Source: Desulfallas sp. Bu1-1 (GTDB lineage: Bacteria > Bacillota > Desulfotomaculia > Desulfotomaculales > Desulfallaceae). Taken from it: 64,000 bases of DNA. The notes beneath the pieces are model-generated. The model worked only from the letters and a program-made list of their open reading frames with translations. It was not told the origin of the DNA and did not search any database. The position numbers and the translations under genes are program-made. Position 1 is the first letter of the stretch; each line of letters opens with the position of its first letter. Shown piece by piece: positions 9,887-18,155 of the stretch. Location of the stretch: assembly GCF_015594625.1 (NCBI RefSeq), contig NZ_JADNRQ010000011.1, forward strand, positions 1 to 64,000, read 5' to 3'.

Positions 9887-10546
9887 TTGGTTACCCTGGA
9901 GGATGTCAAGAAAAATCCGATTATTGATAGTTTTATCAGAAAAGGCAATGAATATCTTGGCGCGATGGGCTTTACCGAACATAGTTACCGGCACGTCAAC
10001 CTGGTATCCAGTATTGCCAAAAATATCCTTCTTAAGCTGGACTACAAGCAGCGAGAGGCCGAACTGGCGGCAATAGCCGGTTACCTGCATGACATCGGCA
10101 ACGTGGTGAGCCGTAATGACCATGGTATTTCCGGAGCAACCATCTGCTGTCCTATATTGTTGCAAATGAACATGCATCCCGATGAAGTAGCCACTGTTAT
10201 CTCGGCCATAGCCAATCATGAAGAACAGTATGGACAACCCGTCAATACCGTGGCGGCGGCGCTGATTATGGCGGATAAGTCCGACGTGCACCGCTCCAGG
10301 GTACGCAACCAGGATTTTGCCACCTTCGATATTCATGACCGGGTTAATTATGCCGTGGAACATTCCTTTGTCTGGGTGGATGAAAAAAAGCGGACCATTA
10401 CCATGGAATTGGAAATTAACACTGAGATAGTACCGGTTATGGAGTATTTTGAAATCTTTTTAACCAGAATGATGTTATGCAGAAGGGCGGCGGTATTTTT
10501 AAACTGCACTTTCGAACTGGTAATCAACGGGGCCAGATTATTGTGA
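9887..10546 (+). CDS. HD domain phosphohydrolase-like protein
   Basis: Protein of 219 residues with an HD domain: H in EHSYRHVN, the paired HD in GYLHDIGN, and a later H in SAIANHEEQYG followed by D in MADKSDVHRSR. This is the metal-binding order of the HD superfamily, whose members hydrolyse phosphodiesters or nucleotides. The substrate is unknown. The TTG at 9887 is chosen because AGGAGGGGG lies 6-14 bases upstream; an ATG at 9851 would lie within 2 bases of the terminator tail. It sits between yajC and secD. Confidence 0.8.
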   Translation: MVTLEDVKKNPIIDSFIRKGNEYLGAMGFTEHSYRHVNLVSSIAKNILLKLDYKQREAELAAIAGYLHDIGNVVSRNDHGISGATICCPILLQMNMHPDEVATVISAIANHEEQYGQPVNTVAAALIMADKSDVHRSRVRNQDFATFDIHDRVNYAVEHSFVWVDEKKRTITMELEINTEIVPVMEYFEIFLTRMMLCRRAAVFLNCTFELVINGARLL

Positions 10547-10567
10547 TTATGTTAAGGGGGAGAACGG

Positions 10568-11809
10568 ATGAGATGGAGTAAAATTCTAACTCTGGTTATC
10601 ATTGTGCTGGTAGTAATATCCGTGGGCTTAACTGCGGCGGCACCGCTTCCGATCTTCAAGAATATTAGCTGGCTGCCCTGGGGCAAGGAGATTATTCTTG
10701 GCCTGGACCTGCGCGGTGGTGTGCACGTGGTGCTTGAGGCGAAGGATACACCCACATCCAAGGTCACCGAGGACAGCATGAAAAAGGCGGTGGCTGTGCT
10801 GGAAAACAGGATCAACCAAACCGGCGTCACCGAACCCGTGATCCAACGCCAGGGCGAGCGGAGGATCATCGTTGAACTGGCCGGCATCAAAGATCCGGAA
10901 AAAGCAGTGCGGGAAATGATCAAGCCGGCTTACCTGGAGTTTAAAACCGAAGATGGTAAGACAATTGTTACAGGTGCAGATTTAAAGGATGCCCTTGAGG
11001 GCCGCGATCCGAATTCCGGGCAGGTGGAGGTGGATCTCACTTTTACCGCGGCCGGGACCCGTAAGTTCGCCCAGGCCACGGCCGCCAATGTCGGCAAACC
11101 GATCGGTATCTACCTGGACGGCCGGCTGCTCCAGAACCCTGTTGTGCAGGAGCCGATTACCAACGGTAAGGCCAGAATTACCGGTTATGAGAGCCTGGAA
11201 GAGGCGCACACAATCGCCATCCTTCTGCGTTCCGGTGCGCTTCCCGTGCAACTGGATGTAATGGAAAAAAGGACCGTGGGGCCGCAGCTTGGCCAGGATT
11301 CCCTTGACCGGTCCATCAACGCCGGCATTGTGGGTTTAATCGCCATTCTCGTTTTTATGATCGTGTATTACCGCGTTCCCGGGGCCATTGCAGACCTGGC
11401 CCTAATTATTTACGCGCTGATCGTGCTGGGCATCTTTATCGGCATTCATGCCACCATGACCTTGCCCGGTATAGCCGGTTTCCTGTTGTCATTGGGCATA
11501 GCGGTGGATGCCAACGTAATCATTTTCGAGCGCATTAAAGAAGAATTGCGGTCCGGTAAAAGCATACGATCCGCCATCGACGCCGGCTTCAAGCGGGGTT
11601 TTGTGGCGGTGTTCGACGCCAATGTAACCACTTTGATCGCTGCCGTAGTGCTGTATTATTTCGGCACCAGCATGATCCGCGGTTTTGCGGTTACACTGAG
11701 TATCGGTATCATGGCCAGTATGTTTACGGCCATCACTATGACCAGGTGGATGCTGCACTTGGCCGCCGGTACCAATCTGGTCAAAAATGTTAAATACTAT
11801 GGTGCGTAA
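10568..11809 (+). CDS. secD: Protein translocase subunit SecD
   Basis: SecD, with SecF, uses the proton or sodium gradient to pull secreted proteins across the membrane after SecA-driven translocation. The 413 residues have a first transmembrane helix, the LGLDLRGGVHVVLEA block, a periplasmic-type P1 domain, and a C-terminal bundle with GIAVDANVIIFERIKEELRSGKS. It is encoded apart from SecF, unlike the fused SecDF of Bacillus subtilis. GGGGGAG precedes the ATG. secF follows 14 bases later. Confidence 0.96.
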   Translation: MRWSKILTLVIIVLVVISVGLTAAAPLPIFKNISWLPWGKEIILGLDLRGGVHVVLEAKDTPTSKVTEDSMKKAVAVLENRINQTGVTEPVIQRQGERRIIVELAGIKDPEKAVREMIKPAYLEFKTEDGKTIVTGADLKDALEGRDPNSGQVEVDLTFTAAGTRKFAQATAANVGKPIGIYLDGRLLQNPVVQEPITNGKARITGYESLEEAHTIAILLRSGALPVQLDVMEKRTVGPQLGQDSLDRSINAGIVGLIAILVFMIVYYRVPGAIADLALIIYALIVLGIFIGIHATMTLPGIAGFLLSLGIAVDANVIIFERIKEELRSGKSIRSAIDAGFKRGFVAVFDANVTTLIAAVVLYYFGTSMIRGFAVTLSIGIMASMFTAITMTRWMLHLAAGTNLVKNVKYYGA

Positions 11810-11823
11810 GGGAGGCGGGATAA

Positions 11824-12687
11824 TTGTTCCACTTTATTAAACACAGAAAGATCTGGTACATCATTTCACTGCTTGTTATTGTCCCCGGCCTGGTCTCCCT
11901 TGTACTGCAGGGCTTGAATTTGGGCATTGACTTTACCGGCGGTAACCTGGTGGAAGTTAGGATGAGCCGGGATGTTGCGATTCAACAGGTGCGGGATGTT
12001 GTGGAAGATTTGGGCTATGGGGCTTCACGTAACGTGCAGAAGAGCGGTCAAGACATTTATTTGATCAGGACCAGGGAGTTGACCGAGGAGGAAAGCGCCA
12101 AATTAATTGCCGCATTGGAGGATAAACTGGGCCAGATGGTGTTGTTGCGCAACGAAAGGGTGGGCCCGGTGATCGGTAGGGAACTTACAACCAAGGCAAT
12201 CCTGGCGCTGGTGATAGCTTCGGCGCTGATGCTGGTTTATATTACCTTCCGGTTTGAATTTAAGCAAGGTGTGGCGGCGGTTTTGGCTTTGTTGCACGAT
12301 ACCCTGGTTGTAATCGGTATCTTTTCCATATTCCAAATCGAGGTTGACAGCGCCTTTGTGGCTGCCATTTTAACCATCATCGGTTATTCCATTAACGATA
12401 CCATTATCATTTTCGACCGCATCAGGGAAAACTTAAAGATGAGGAAAAAAGGGGAGACCCTGGAAGACCTGGTCAACATCAGTTTGTGGCAGACCCTGAC
12501 CCGCTCCATCAATACCGTCCTTACAGTGGTATTTGTACTGGTAGCACTGTTTTTTCTAGGCGGCACCACAATCAAATCCTTTGTGCTGGCCATGCTGATA
12601 GGGGTTACCAGCGGGGCATACTCCTCTATCTTCAACGCAAGCCCTATTTGGGTTGACTTAAAACTGCTTGAGAATAAGGGCAAGTAA
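11824..12687 (+). CDS. secF: Protein translocase subunit SecF
   Basis: Partner of SecD in the Sec machinery. The 287 residues include NLGIDFTGGNLVEV near residues 32-45 and GYSINDTIIIFDRIREN in the transmembrane bundle, both family signatures. The TTG start at 11824 follows GGGAGGCGGG. A good terminator lies about 50 bases downstream and ends the unit. Confidence 0.96.
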   Translation: MFHFIKHRKIWYIISLLVIVPGLVSLVLQGLNLGIDFTGGNLVEVRMSRDVAIQQVRDVVEDLGYGASRNVQKSGQDIYLIRTRELTEEESAKLIAALEDKLGQMVLLRNERVGPVIGRELTTKAILALVIASALMLVYITFRFEFKQGVAAVLALLHDTLVVIGIFSIFQIEVDSAFVAAILTIIGYSINDTIIIFDRIRENLKMRKKGETLEDLVNISLWQTLTRSINTVLTVVFVLVALFFLGGTTIKSFVLAMLIGVTSGAYSSIFNASPIWVDLKLLENKGK

Positions 12688-12734
12688 TAACAATATGAGC
12701 GGCTTTTTAACCATTAATCGTTTGGCTAAAAAAT

Positions 12735-12762
12735 ACGGGGTATTATACCCCGTTTATTTTTT
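12735..12762 (+). terminator. Terminator after secF
   Basis: ACGGGGTA pairs with TACCCCGT (8 bp, 3-base loop) and is followed by TTATTTTTT. Confidence 0.85.
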
Positions 12763-12810
12763 GGGTCCGGTCGGGGTAAATTAAAAACAGGTTTTGGAGG
12801 TAGCATTGCG

Positions 12811-13110
12811 ATGGAGACTAAAGAAAAAGTGTTACAAGCCCTGGAAGAAAGAGTTAAAGAATTGGCTATGAACATGGAAAAAATGAAACTGGCTGAATAT
12901 GTGGATTTACTGGAAAACCCTGTCAGGTTGCTGTACATAAATTTTATCAGCGGCATTGCCAGGGGGCTTGGAATTGCCGTCGGGTTTGCGATTTTGGGGG
13001 CAATTATCGTACTGATTCTACAAAAACTGGTGGCCCTCAACTTACCCGTGATCGGCAACTTTATCGCCGACCTGGTAAAGATCGTGCAATTGCAGTTAGG
13101 AGAACAATAA
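12811..13110 (+). CDS. DUF5665-type small membrane protein
   Basis: Protein of 99 residues: a charged, probably helical first third (KEKVLQALEERVKELAMNM), then two hydrophobic segments (about 48-70 and 74-90). The layout and the YVDLLENPVRLLYINFISGIARGLG stretch fit the DUF5665 family, whose function is not known. TTTTGGAGGTAGC precedes the ATG at a good distance. It is followed 14 bases later by the YteA-like gene and is probably cotranscribed with it. Confidence 0.75.
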   Translation: METKEKVLQALEERVKELAMNMEKMKLAEYVDLLENPVRLLYINFISGIARGLGIAVGFAILGAIIVLILQKLVALNLPVIGNFIADLVKIVQLQLGEQ

Positions 13111-13124
13111 GCCGGAGGTAGAAC

Positions 13125-13832
13125 ATGAACAAAGATCAACTGGCCAAGATTAAACAACAGCTTCAGGATGAAAAAAGACATCTGCAGCGTGTAGTCGATG
13201 ATATCGACGAAGGCGGGCTGGCCGTGCCGCTTTCCGATTCCATCGAGGAGCTTTCAACCTATGACCAGCACCCTGCGGACGTGGCAAGCGAAGTTTTTGA
13301 GCGGAGCAAGGATTTTGCCTTGCGGGAGGGCGCCATGATTAAACTGCGTGCCATTGATCACGCGCTGCAAAGAATCCGGGAAGGTACATACGGGGTTTGC
13401 GAAAATTGCGGCAGGGAGATACCGCCGGAGCGCCTGGAGGCCATACCGTATACCACGCAATGCGTGCATTGCCGCGCCGCCGCCGAAGAAGCTTCCAACA
13501 GGGTGAACGTGCGCCCGGTGGAGGAGGATCTCTTGGAACCACCCTTTGCAAAATCTTTTGATGATGCTACAGGTAAAAACATGTATGACGCCGAGGACTC
13601 GTGGCAAGATGTAGCCACCTGGCAGGAACACGCCCCCCATTCCGGCGCCGGTTCCTATTATGGCGGCGGCGAGGCTGATGAAGAACCAATAGGTTATACT
13701 GAGCTGGTGGATCATATCCCTTACGAGGTGGGAGACGATGGTATTATTTACGAAAGTACCCGGGGGATGGACGACGAAAAGGCTCCCGATGAGCGAATCG
13801 ATGTGGGCCTGGAGCACGAGGCTGGTCGTTAA
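13125..13832 (+). CDS. TraR/DksA-type zinc finger protein, YteA family
   Basis: The 235 residues carry an N-terminal coiled coil (about 1-60), a stretch with HPADVASEVFERSKDFALRE, and a C4 zinc finger CENCGREIPPERLEAIPYTT...CVHC at about 92-115. This is the arrangement of YteA-like TraR/DksA proteins found in spore formers. DksA-type proteins bind the secondary channel of RNA polymerase, but this role has not been shown for the YteA branch. The acidic C-terminal 110 residues are typical of the family. Confidence 0.85.
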   Translation: MNKDQLAKIKQQLQDEKRHLQRVVDDIDEGGLAVPLSDSIEELSTYDQHPADVASEVFERSKDFALREGAMIKLRAIDHALQRIREGTYGVCENCGREIPPERLEAIPYTTQCVHCRAAAEEASNRVNVRPVEEDLLEPPFAKSFDDATGKNMYDAEDSWQDVATWQEHAPHSGAGSYYGGGEADEEPIGYTELVDHIPYEVGDDGIIYESTRGMDDEKAPDERIDVGLEHEAGR

Positions 13833-13925
13833 TCTATAGTAATTCAATAATTAACACCTCTTTTTAGTTGAACCTTGTTTATTATCCGGGCATATGCTAT
13901 ATTAAAGATAACTTAATAACTATTA

Positions 13926-14026
13926 GTCAGGCTGGGCCGGAAAACCAGCCGGGCCGTATGGCAGCGGTTATGCCCGCGGGACTTCATCTTGACCTTGGTG
14001 GATGAGGTCCTTCGGGCATTGATTTT
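13926..14026 (+). promoter_or_regulatory. Candidate NiCo (czcD) riboswitch with overlapping terminator
   Basis: The leader of the CDF gene fits the NiCo riboswitch four-way junction. P2 is GGCTGG (13930-13935) with CCAGCC (13945-13950). P3 is GCC-GTAT-GGC (13953-13962). P4 is GCGG (13964-13967) with CCGC (13974-13977). The joining bases CA, GG, A and GGGAC match the family as I recall it. P1 is weak here. GCCCG at 13972 and GGAC at 13979 can instead pair with GTCC at 14007 and CGGGC at 14013, around CATC/GATG, forming a long hairpin before ATTGATTTT. The two folds exclude each other, as a metal-controlled terminator would require. Confidence 0.65.
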
Positions 14027-14038
14027 GAGGAGGATTTT

Positions 14039-15022
14039 ATGGATTCGCAAAAGAAAATTAAAGTTGCGCGCCTTTCCATCATTTCCAACTCAGTGCTAAC
14101 CATAGGCAAGCTGGTGGTTGGCATTAGTATGAACTCGATCAGCGTCATATCGGAGGCTATTCATTCCGGGCTTGACCTTATGGCCGCGCTGATAGCCTAC
14201 GCTTCCGTGCACGAGTCCAATAAACCCGCCGATGACAGGCACAGGTACGGCCATGGTAAATTTGAAAACCTGGCTGCTATCATTGAGGCGGTGTTGATTC
14301 TGGTCGCGGCGGGGTTGATCGTTAAGGAAGCCGTTCCCAAGTTATATGGAGCAACGGAGGTAAAGTCCCTGGGTTTGGGCGCAATAATTATGGGCATTTC
14401 AGCCCTTGCCAATATTTATGTTTCATCCCGGTTGATGCAGGTAGCCCGTGAAACCGATTCACCCGCGCTTGCCGCCGATGCCTGGCACTTGAGAACCGAT
14501 GTTTTAACCTCGCTGGGTGTGCTGGCCGGGATTACCGCTATCAAGTTGACCGGCTTATACATCATCGACCCGGTCATTGCCATAGGGGTTTCATTATTGA
14601 TTTTAAAGGCGGCATTTGATTTGTTGCGGGAATCCATGGGCAGTATTCTCGACGCGCGACTGCCTGACCACGAAGAAAAAGTGATCAGGGAGGTATTGCA
14701 ATCTTATGAGGATCAATATGTAGAGTATCGAAAATTGCGCACCCGCAAGGCGGGTCCCCAGCGGCACATAGATTTTAGCCTGGTTGTGCCGCGGGGTAAA
14801 CAAATAGTATCGACCCATTCTTTATGTGATAGTATCGAACATGATCTAAGCCGGCGCATACCCGGTGCTGAAGTGGTTATTCACCCTGAGCCGTGTGTTC
14901 CCGGGGAAGGGGACTGCGAGATATGCCGGGTTAAGCTCATTTATTGCCAAACGGATGAACAAACCGGCCGGTGCGATGCGTGCAACGGAAATTGCCACAG
15001 AGGGCCAGAAGCCAAAAAATAA
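14039..15022 (+). CDS. Cation diffusion facilitator family metal exporter
   Basis: CDF proteins export divalent metals such as Zn, Co, Ni, Fe or Cd in exchange for protons. The 327 residues show the transmembrane domain with metal-site residues in AIHSGLDLMAALIAY and HRYGHGKFENLAA, a second site in LAADAWHLRTDVLTSLGV, and the cytoplasmic domain ending HPEP. An unusual tail of about 40 residues holds seven Cys in CxxC-like spacing (GDCEICR, GRCDACNGNCH), a probable extra metal site. GAGGAGG precedes the ATG. The NiCo-like leader suggests Ni or Co as substrate, but sequence alone does not prove this. Confidence 0.9.
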   Translation: MDSQKKIKVARLSIISNSVLTIGKLVVGISMNSISVISEAIHSGLDLMAALIAYASVHESNKPADDRHRYGHGKFENLAAIIEAVLILVAAGLIVKEAVPKLYGATEVKSLGLGAIIMGISALANIYVSSRLMQVARETDSPALAADAWHLRTDVLTSLGVLAGITAIKLTGLYIIDPVIAIGVSLLILKAAFDLLRESMGSILDARLPDHEEKVIREVLQSYEDQYVEYRKLRTRKAGPQRHIDFSLVVPRGKQIVSTHSLCDSIEHDLSRRIPGAEVVIHPEPCVPGEGDCEICRVKLIYCQTDEQTGRCDACNGNCHRGPEAKK

Positions 15023-15082
15023 AGGGGTGGCCACCCTATAAATCTGGCGCGATTCCCGTATTACATTATATTAATAAAAGGA

Positions 15083-15859
15083 TTGGCTACTGAAGGAGAG
15101 GTGGAGTGGCGTCAGGGGGAGTGTGACGGTGTGTTTTTCGGGGATGAACTGGAATCCCGCATCCAAAGGATCAAACAAGGGGATAATACGTCCAGGGAAC
15201 AATTGATCAACGAAGCCAAACCTTTTGTGGCCAGGGTGGTCGGTCGCCTTTGCGGCAGGTGTCTAAACTGGGATTATGATGATGAACTCAGCATCGGGCT
15301 GATTGCTTTTAACGAGGCCATTGACCGGTTCAATAGCGGGCAGGGTGTTCCGTTCACCGCTTTTGCCAGGTTGGTGATTCGGAGCCGGGTTACCGATTAT
15401 TTACGCAGAGAATCAAAATGGAACCAGGTTGATTTTAACCACGGGGAGCAGGTGGAAGGTTCCGGCAACCAGGCGGAAAATGCTGTTTCCTGGGAACAAT
15501 ATATAACGGAAACCATCAACAGGGAAAGAAAAGAGGAAATCATAGCTTTCAGTCAAAAAATCGGCGGCCTTGGCATCACCTTTGGGGATCTGGTCGACTC
15601 TTCGCCCAAGCACCGGGACACCAGGGAAACTTTGCTCAGGGCCGCAACCTACCTGGCCGGGCATGATAACCTGTACCAGGAACTGCTGGCCAGCAAGAGA
15701 TTGCCCATACGCGAAATTGCCCGCGGCACGGGTATTAGCCGCAAAGTGCTGGAAAGAGGCCGGAAATATATCATTGCCGTGGCTACTTTGCTCTATTACC
15801 GGGATGATTTTGTATATTTAAGCTCGTATATCAGGTTACCGCGGGGGGATAAGCGATGA
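15083..15859 (+). CDS. sigI: RNA polymerase sigma-I factor
   Basis: SigI is an alternative sigma factor of Bacilli and Clostridia linked to heat stress, cell-envelope state or polysaccharide sensing. The protein (258 residues from TTG) has region 2-like sequence (DDELSIGLIAFNEAIDRF, FTAFARLVIRSRVTDYLRRE) and a C-terminal helix-turn-helix region (LPIREIARGTGISRKVLERGRKYI). The start is uncertain: the TTG at 15083 has a poorly spaced ribosome site, and the GTG at 15131 with AGGGGGAG upstream fits better. The stop overlaps the rsgI start by 4 bases. A GGGTGGCCACCC palindrome lies at 15025-15036. Confidence 0.88.
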   Translation: MATEGEVEWRQGECDGVFFGDELESRIQRIKQGDNTSREQLINEAKPFVARVVGRLCGRCLNWDYDDELSIGLIAFNEAIDRFNSGQGVPFTAFARLVIRSRVTDYLRRESKWNQVDFNHGEQVEGSGNQAENAVSWEQYITETINRERKEEIIAFSQKIGGLGITFGDLVDSSPKHRDTRETLLRAATYLAGHDNLYQELLASKRLPIREIARGTGISRKVLERGRKYIIAVATLLYYRDDFVYLSSYIRLPRGDKR

Positions 15860-17034
15860 AACCGGACCGGGGACTTGTAATGGAACTACAAAAGAGAACC
15901 TGCATAGTTTTAACCACCAACGGGCGTTTCTTGAAAATGCCCGTGCCCCGCGGCGGGGCGGAGGTCGGACAGGAAGTCGTTTTAAGCGGGCCGTTACTAC
16001 ATAGCCTTAAACCCCTTCTGGCGGTAGCATCATTGCTTGTTGCCGTGTTGGCCTGGCTTGCCTTTGACATGATGATCCCCCGGGCCGCGGCTTATATAGC
16101 ACTTGACATCAATCCCAGTATCGAACTGGGCGTTGACGGGCAAAAAGAAATTATCAGCGCCAGGGGAATCAATCGTGAAGGCGGGGAACTGTTGCAAAAA
16201 GTATCAGTACTACATGAGCCGTTGAAAGAAGGACTGGAAAAAATAATCGCCGGGGCTGTTGAATATAACTATCTGAGTCCGGGGGAAAACAACATTGTAC
16301 TAGCCACGGTTACGGAAATAAATGATGAGAAAGTAAATATTCCTGGCGCGGAAATATATGAAATAATATATAAACCAATTAGTAATTCCAAAATCAGTAC
16401 TCAACTAATTGTAGCCGAAGCGGACAGGGAAACATTGAAAAAGGCCCGGCAAAATGGTGTTACTCCGGGGCGTTACCTGCTACGGGAAGAAGCGCGGAAA
16501 AAAGGGATAACCATAACTCGTGAGGAAATAAGGAATATAAATATCCGTGAACTGGAAAAAATCAAGCACTTTCAAACCGCAGAGCTAATAAAAACAAATA
16601 TCATTCAAAATAACGGAAAACCTGGCAACACTATAAAGTTTGAGCCGGGTGATCGCTCCGATATATCAGCCCAAAAATACCAGCAGAAAGAACAGATCGG
16701 GGGCGGGGAAAAGAAAGAAAAGCGGGATGAAAGAAATCAAGAAACTAAACGCTTCTATCCCGGGGGACGGGTTGATGATAAAATAAATCAACCGGAAGAA
16801 ACGCCGGAAAACAACGAAAAACAAGAGCAGGAGCCGGATGCAGCCAGCTTCCCGTTGGATCAACGCCTGCAGGGGGAACAAAAGTTTTCCCCTGCCGTAC
16901 CGGACACGGGAAAAGAAAATAAATTCACCGGTGACCACATGAAGGATAATGAAGCTTCCGGGGGCGAAATGAAAATGCAGGGCGGACGGAATAGAGACGG
17001 CCGGAATAGATATGATGGCTCGGACAAGGTATAA
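15856..17034 (+). CDS. rsgI: Anti-sigma-I factor RsgI-like protein
   Basis: RsgI holds SigI at the membrane until an outside signal arrives. The 392 residues begin with the RsgI N-terminal domain (about 8-50), which binds SigI, then one transmembrane helix (about 54-74) and the typical ALDINPSIELGVDG block just outside. The external part ends in about 170 charged, low-complexity residues rich in K, E, Q, G and N. No carbohydrate-binding or protease domain is seen, unlike the RsgI proteins of cellulolytic clostridia. The ATGA overlap with sigI supports a sigma/anti-sigma pair. Confidence 0.88.
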   Translation: MKPDRGLVMELQKRTCIVLTTNGRFLKMPVPRGGAEVGQEVVLSGPLLHSLKPLLAVASLLVAVLAWLAFDMMIPRAAAYIALDINPSIELGVDGQKEIISARGINREGGELLQKVSVLHEPLKEGLEKIIAGAVEYNYLSPGENNIVLATVTEINDEKVNIPGAEIYEIIYKPISNSKISTQLIVAEADRETLKKARQNGVTPGRYLLREEARKKGITITREEIRNINIRELEKIKHFQTAELIKTNIIQNNGKPGNTIKFEPGDRSDISAQKYQQKEQIGGGEKKEKRDERNQETKRFYPGGRVDDKINQPEETPENNEKQEQEPDAASFPLDQRLQGEQKFSPAVPDTGKENKFTGDHMKDNEASGGEMKMQGGRNRDGRNRYDGSDKV

Positions 17035-17103
17035 CTTGGTACATCTTGTGGAAAAGCTAGGAAATAACGGTTGTAATCAGGAAACTCGAGAGAAGGTGAA
17101 AGA

Positions 17104-17808
17104 TTGAAGGCGGAGCAATTATCAGGCGGTTATGCCATTTGGCTTGAACCCGTCCAACTTCATTTTCATCACGGGGACCAGGTCAAGGTCAAAGTATTGT
17201 GGGGCTTGGGTATGAAAAGCGATGATTTGAGCGATTGCGGGCAGTGGAAAGGCACTGTGGTCGATCCGGCGGGTGCGCAGGTACCGGCACAGATAGTCCG
17301 CAATGAAAACGGCCCGGGGAATCTCCTTGTTTTTAACTCCGGACCGGAAGGCATCTATACAGTTCAGGTTGAAAACGATGCCGGGTTGTTTTACCGGGCT
17401 GGAGACGGGTCTTGGAGTAAGGCTGAAAACAACAGGAGCAACGAACGGGATGGCTTGCGTTTTAAACAGTGGGCGCGGCTTTTGGTTCCCGTGGGTCATC
17501 ACGTGCATGGAAAAGGATTGCCCCTGAACAGGGGGTTGGAAATTATTCCAGAAGAATTCGGCGATTTTCATCCCGGTGATTTTATCGGCCTGTCCGTGCT
17601 TTACGAAGGCCAACCCCTTACAGGAGCACGCGTGCGCGCGACGTACCATCTTTATGAGGGGAGCGGCTTTCCCCATACTTTTACCACCAACGAGTATGGT
17701 CAATTTGAATTTAAGTTTGACGCCCGGGGCCACTGGATGTTTCAGGCGGATTCCCGTGCGGGGGATATGGAACATATTGCCACACTGGTGATTCCGGGGG
17801 TAAGGTAA
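17104..17808 (+). CDS. DUF4198-like domain protein
   Basis: Protein of 234 residues made of two beta-rich halves: YAIWLEPVQLHFHHGDQVKVKVLWGLGM at the start and a C-terminal part with GDFIGLSVLYEGQPLTGARVRATYH and EYGQFEFKFDARGHWMFQ. The pattern fits the DUF4198 family, some members of which sit beside nickel or cobalt uptake genes. No signal peptide is present, so a cytosolic place is likely, unusual for this fold. The TTG start follows AGAAGGTGA. It lies 69 bases after rsgI and 20 bases before the glutaredoxin gene. The function is not established. Confidence 0.65.
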   Translation: MKAEQLSGGYAIWLEPVQLHFHHGDQVKVKVLWGLGMKSDDLSDCGQWKGTVVDPAGAQVPAQIVRNENGPGNLLVFNSGPEGIYTVQVENDAGLFYRAGDGSWSKAENNRSNERDGLRFKQWARLLVPVGHHVHGKGLPLNRGLEIIPEEFGDFHPGDFIGLSVLYEGQPLTGARVRATYHLYEGSGFPHTFTTNEYGQFEFKFDARGHWMFQADSRAGDMEHIATLVIPGVR

Positions 17809-17828
17809 TTATATAAGGGGGATGTCAG

Positions 17829-18044
17829 ATGGATGAAGTGATAATTTATACCAAGACGGGCTGCCCTTACTGTCGCAAGGCAATGGAAGATTACAGGGCT
17901 AAGAATATACAATTCAAGGAAGTTAATACCAGTGAAGATGCCGACGCCAGGCGGCTGGTCAAGGAAAAGTACGGCGCCGGTAAAGTTCCAGTAATTGTGG
18001 AAAAGGGCAAAGTGGTTTCCATCGGCTACCAGGGCGGCGGGTGA
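17829..18044 (+). CDS. Glutaredoxin-like protein
   Basis: Small thioredoxin-fold redox protein of 71 residues. The active site CPYC is at about residues 12-15 (YTKTGCPYCRKAM), the cis-Pro block is KVPVIVEKG, and the C-terminus is GYQGGG. This short type is common in anaerobic Firmicutes and has relatives that carry selenocysteine at the first active-site position; here the codon is an ordinary Cys. GGGGGATG precedes the ATG. A terminator follows. Confidence 0.88.
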   Translation: MDEVIIYTKTGCPYCRKAMEDYRAKNIQFKEVNTSEDADARRLVKEKYGAGKVPVIVEKGKVVSIGYQGGG

Positions 18045-18082
18045 GGGATTTAATGTTGACGGCAGTATGCCGGTCAAAACAG

Positions 18083-18106
18083 CCACGCTGTAAAGCGTGG
18101 TTTATT
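18083..18106 (+). terminator. Terminator after the glutaredoxin gene
   Basis: CCACGCT (18083-18089) pairs with AGCGTGG (18094-18100) around a GTAA loop, followed by TTTATT. Confidence 0.75.
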
Positions 18107-18155
18107 GTTGCTCGAGCCGGAGCGGCTAACTACTAATACTGGGAGGTCAATACCA

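Noticed and set aside
15025-15036. GGGTGGCCACCC palindrome as terminator of the CDF gene
   Set aside because: The fully palindromic stem leaves almost no loop and has no T tract; it may be an operator, but no known protein site matches.
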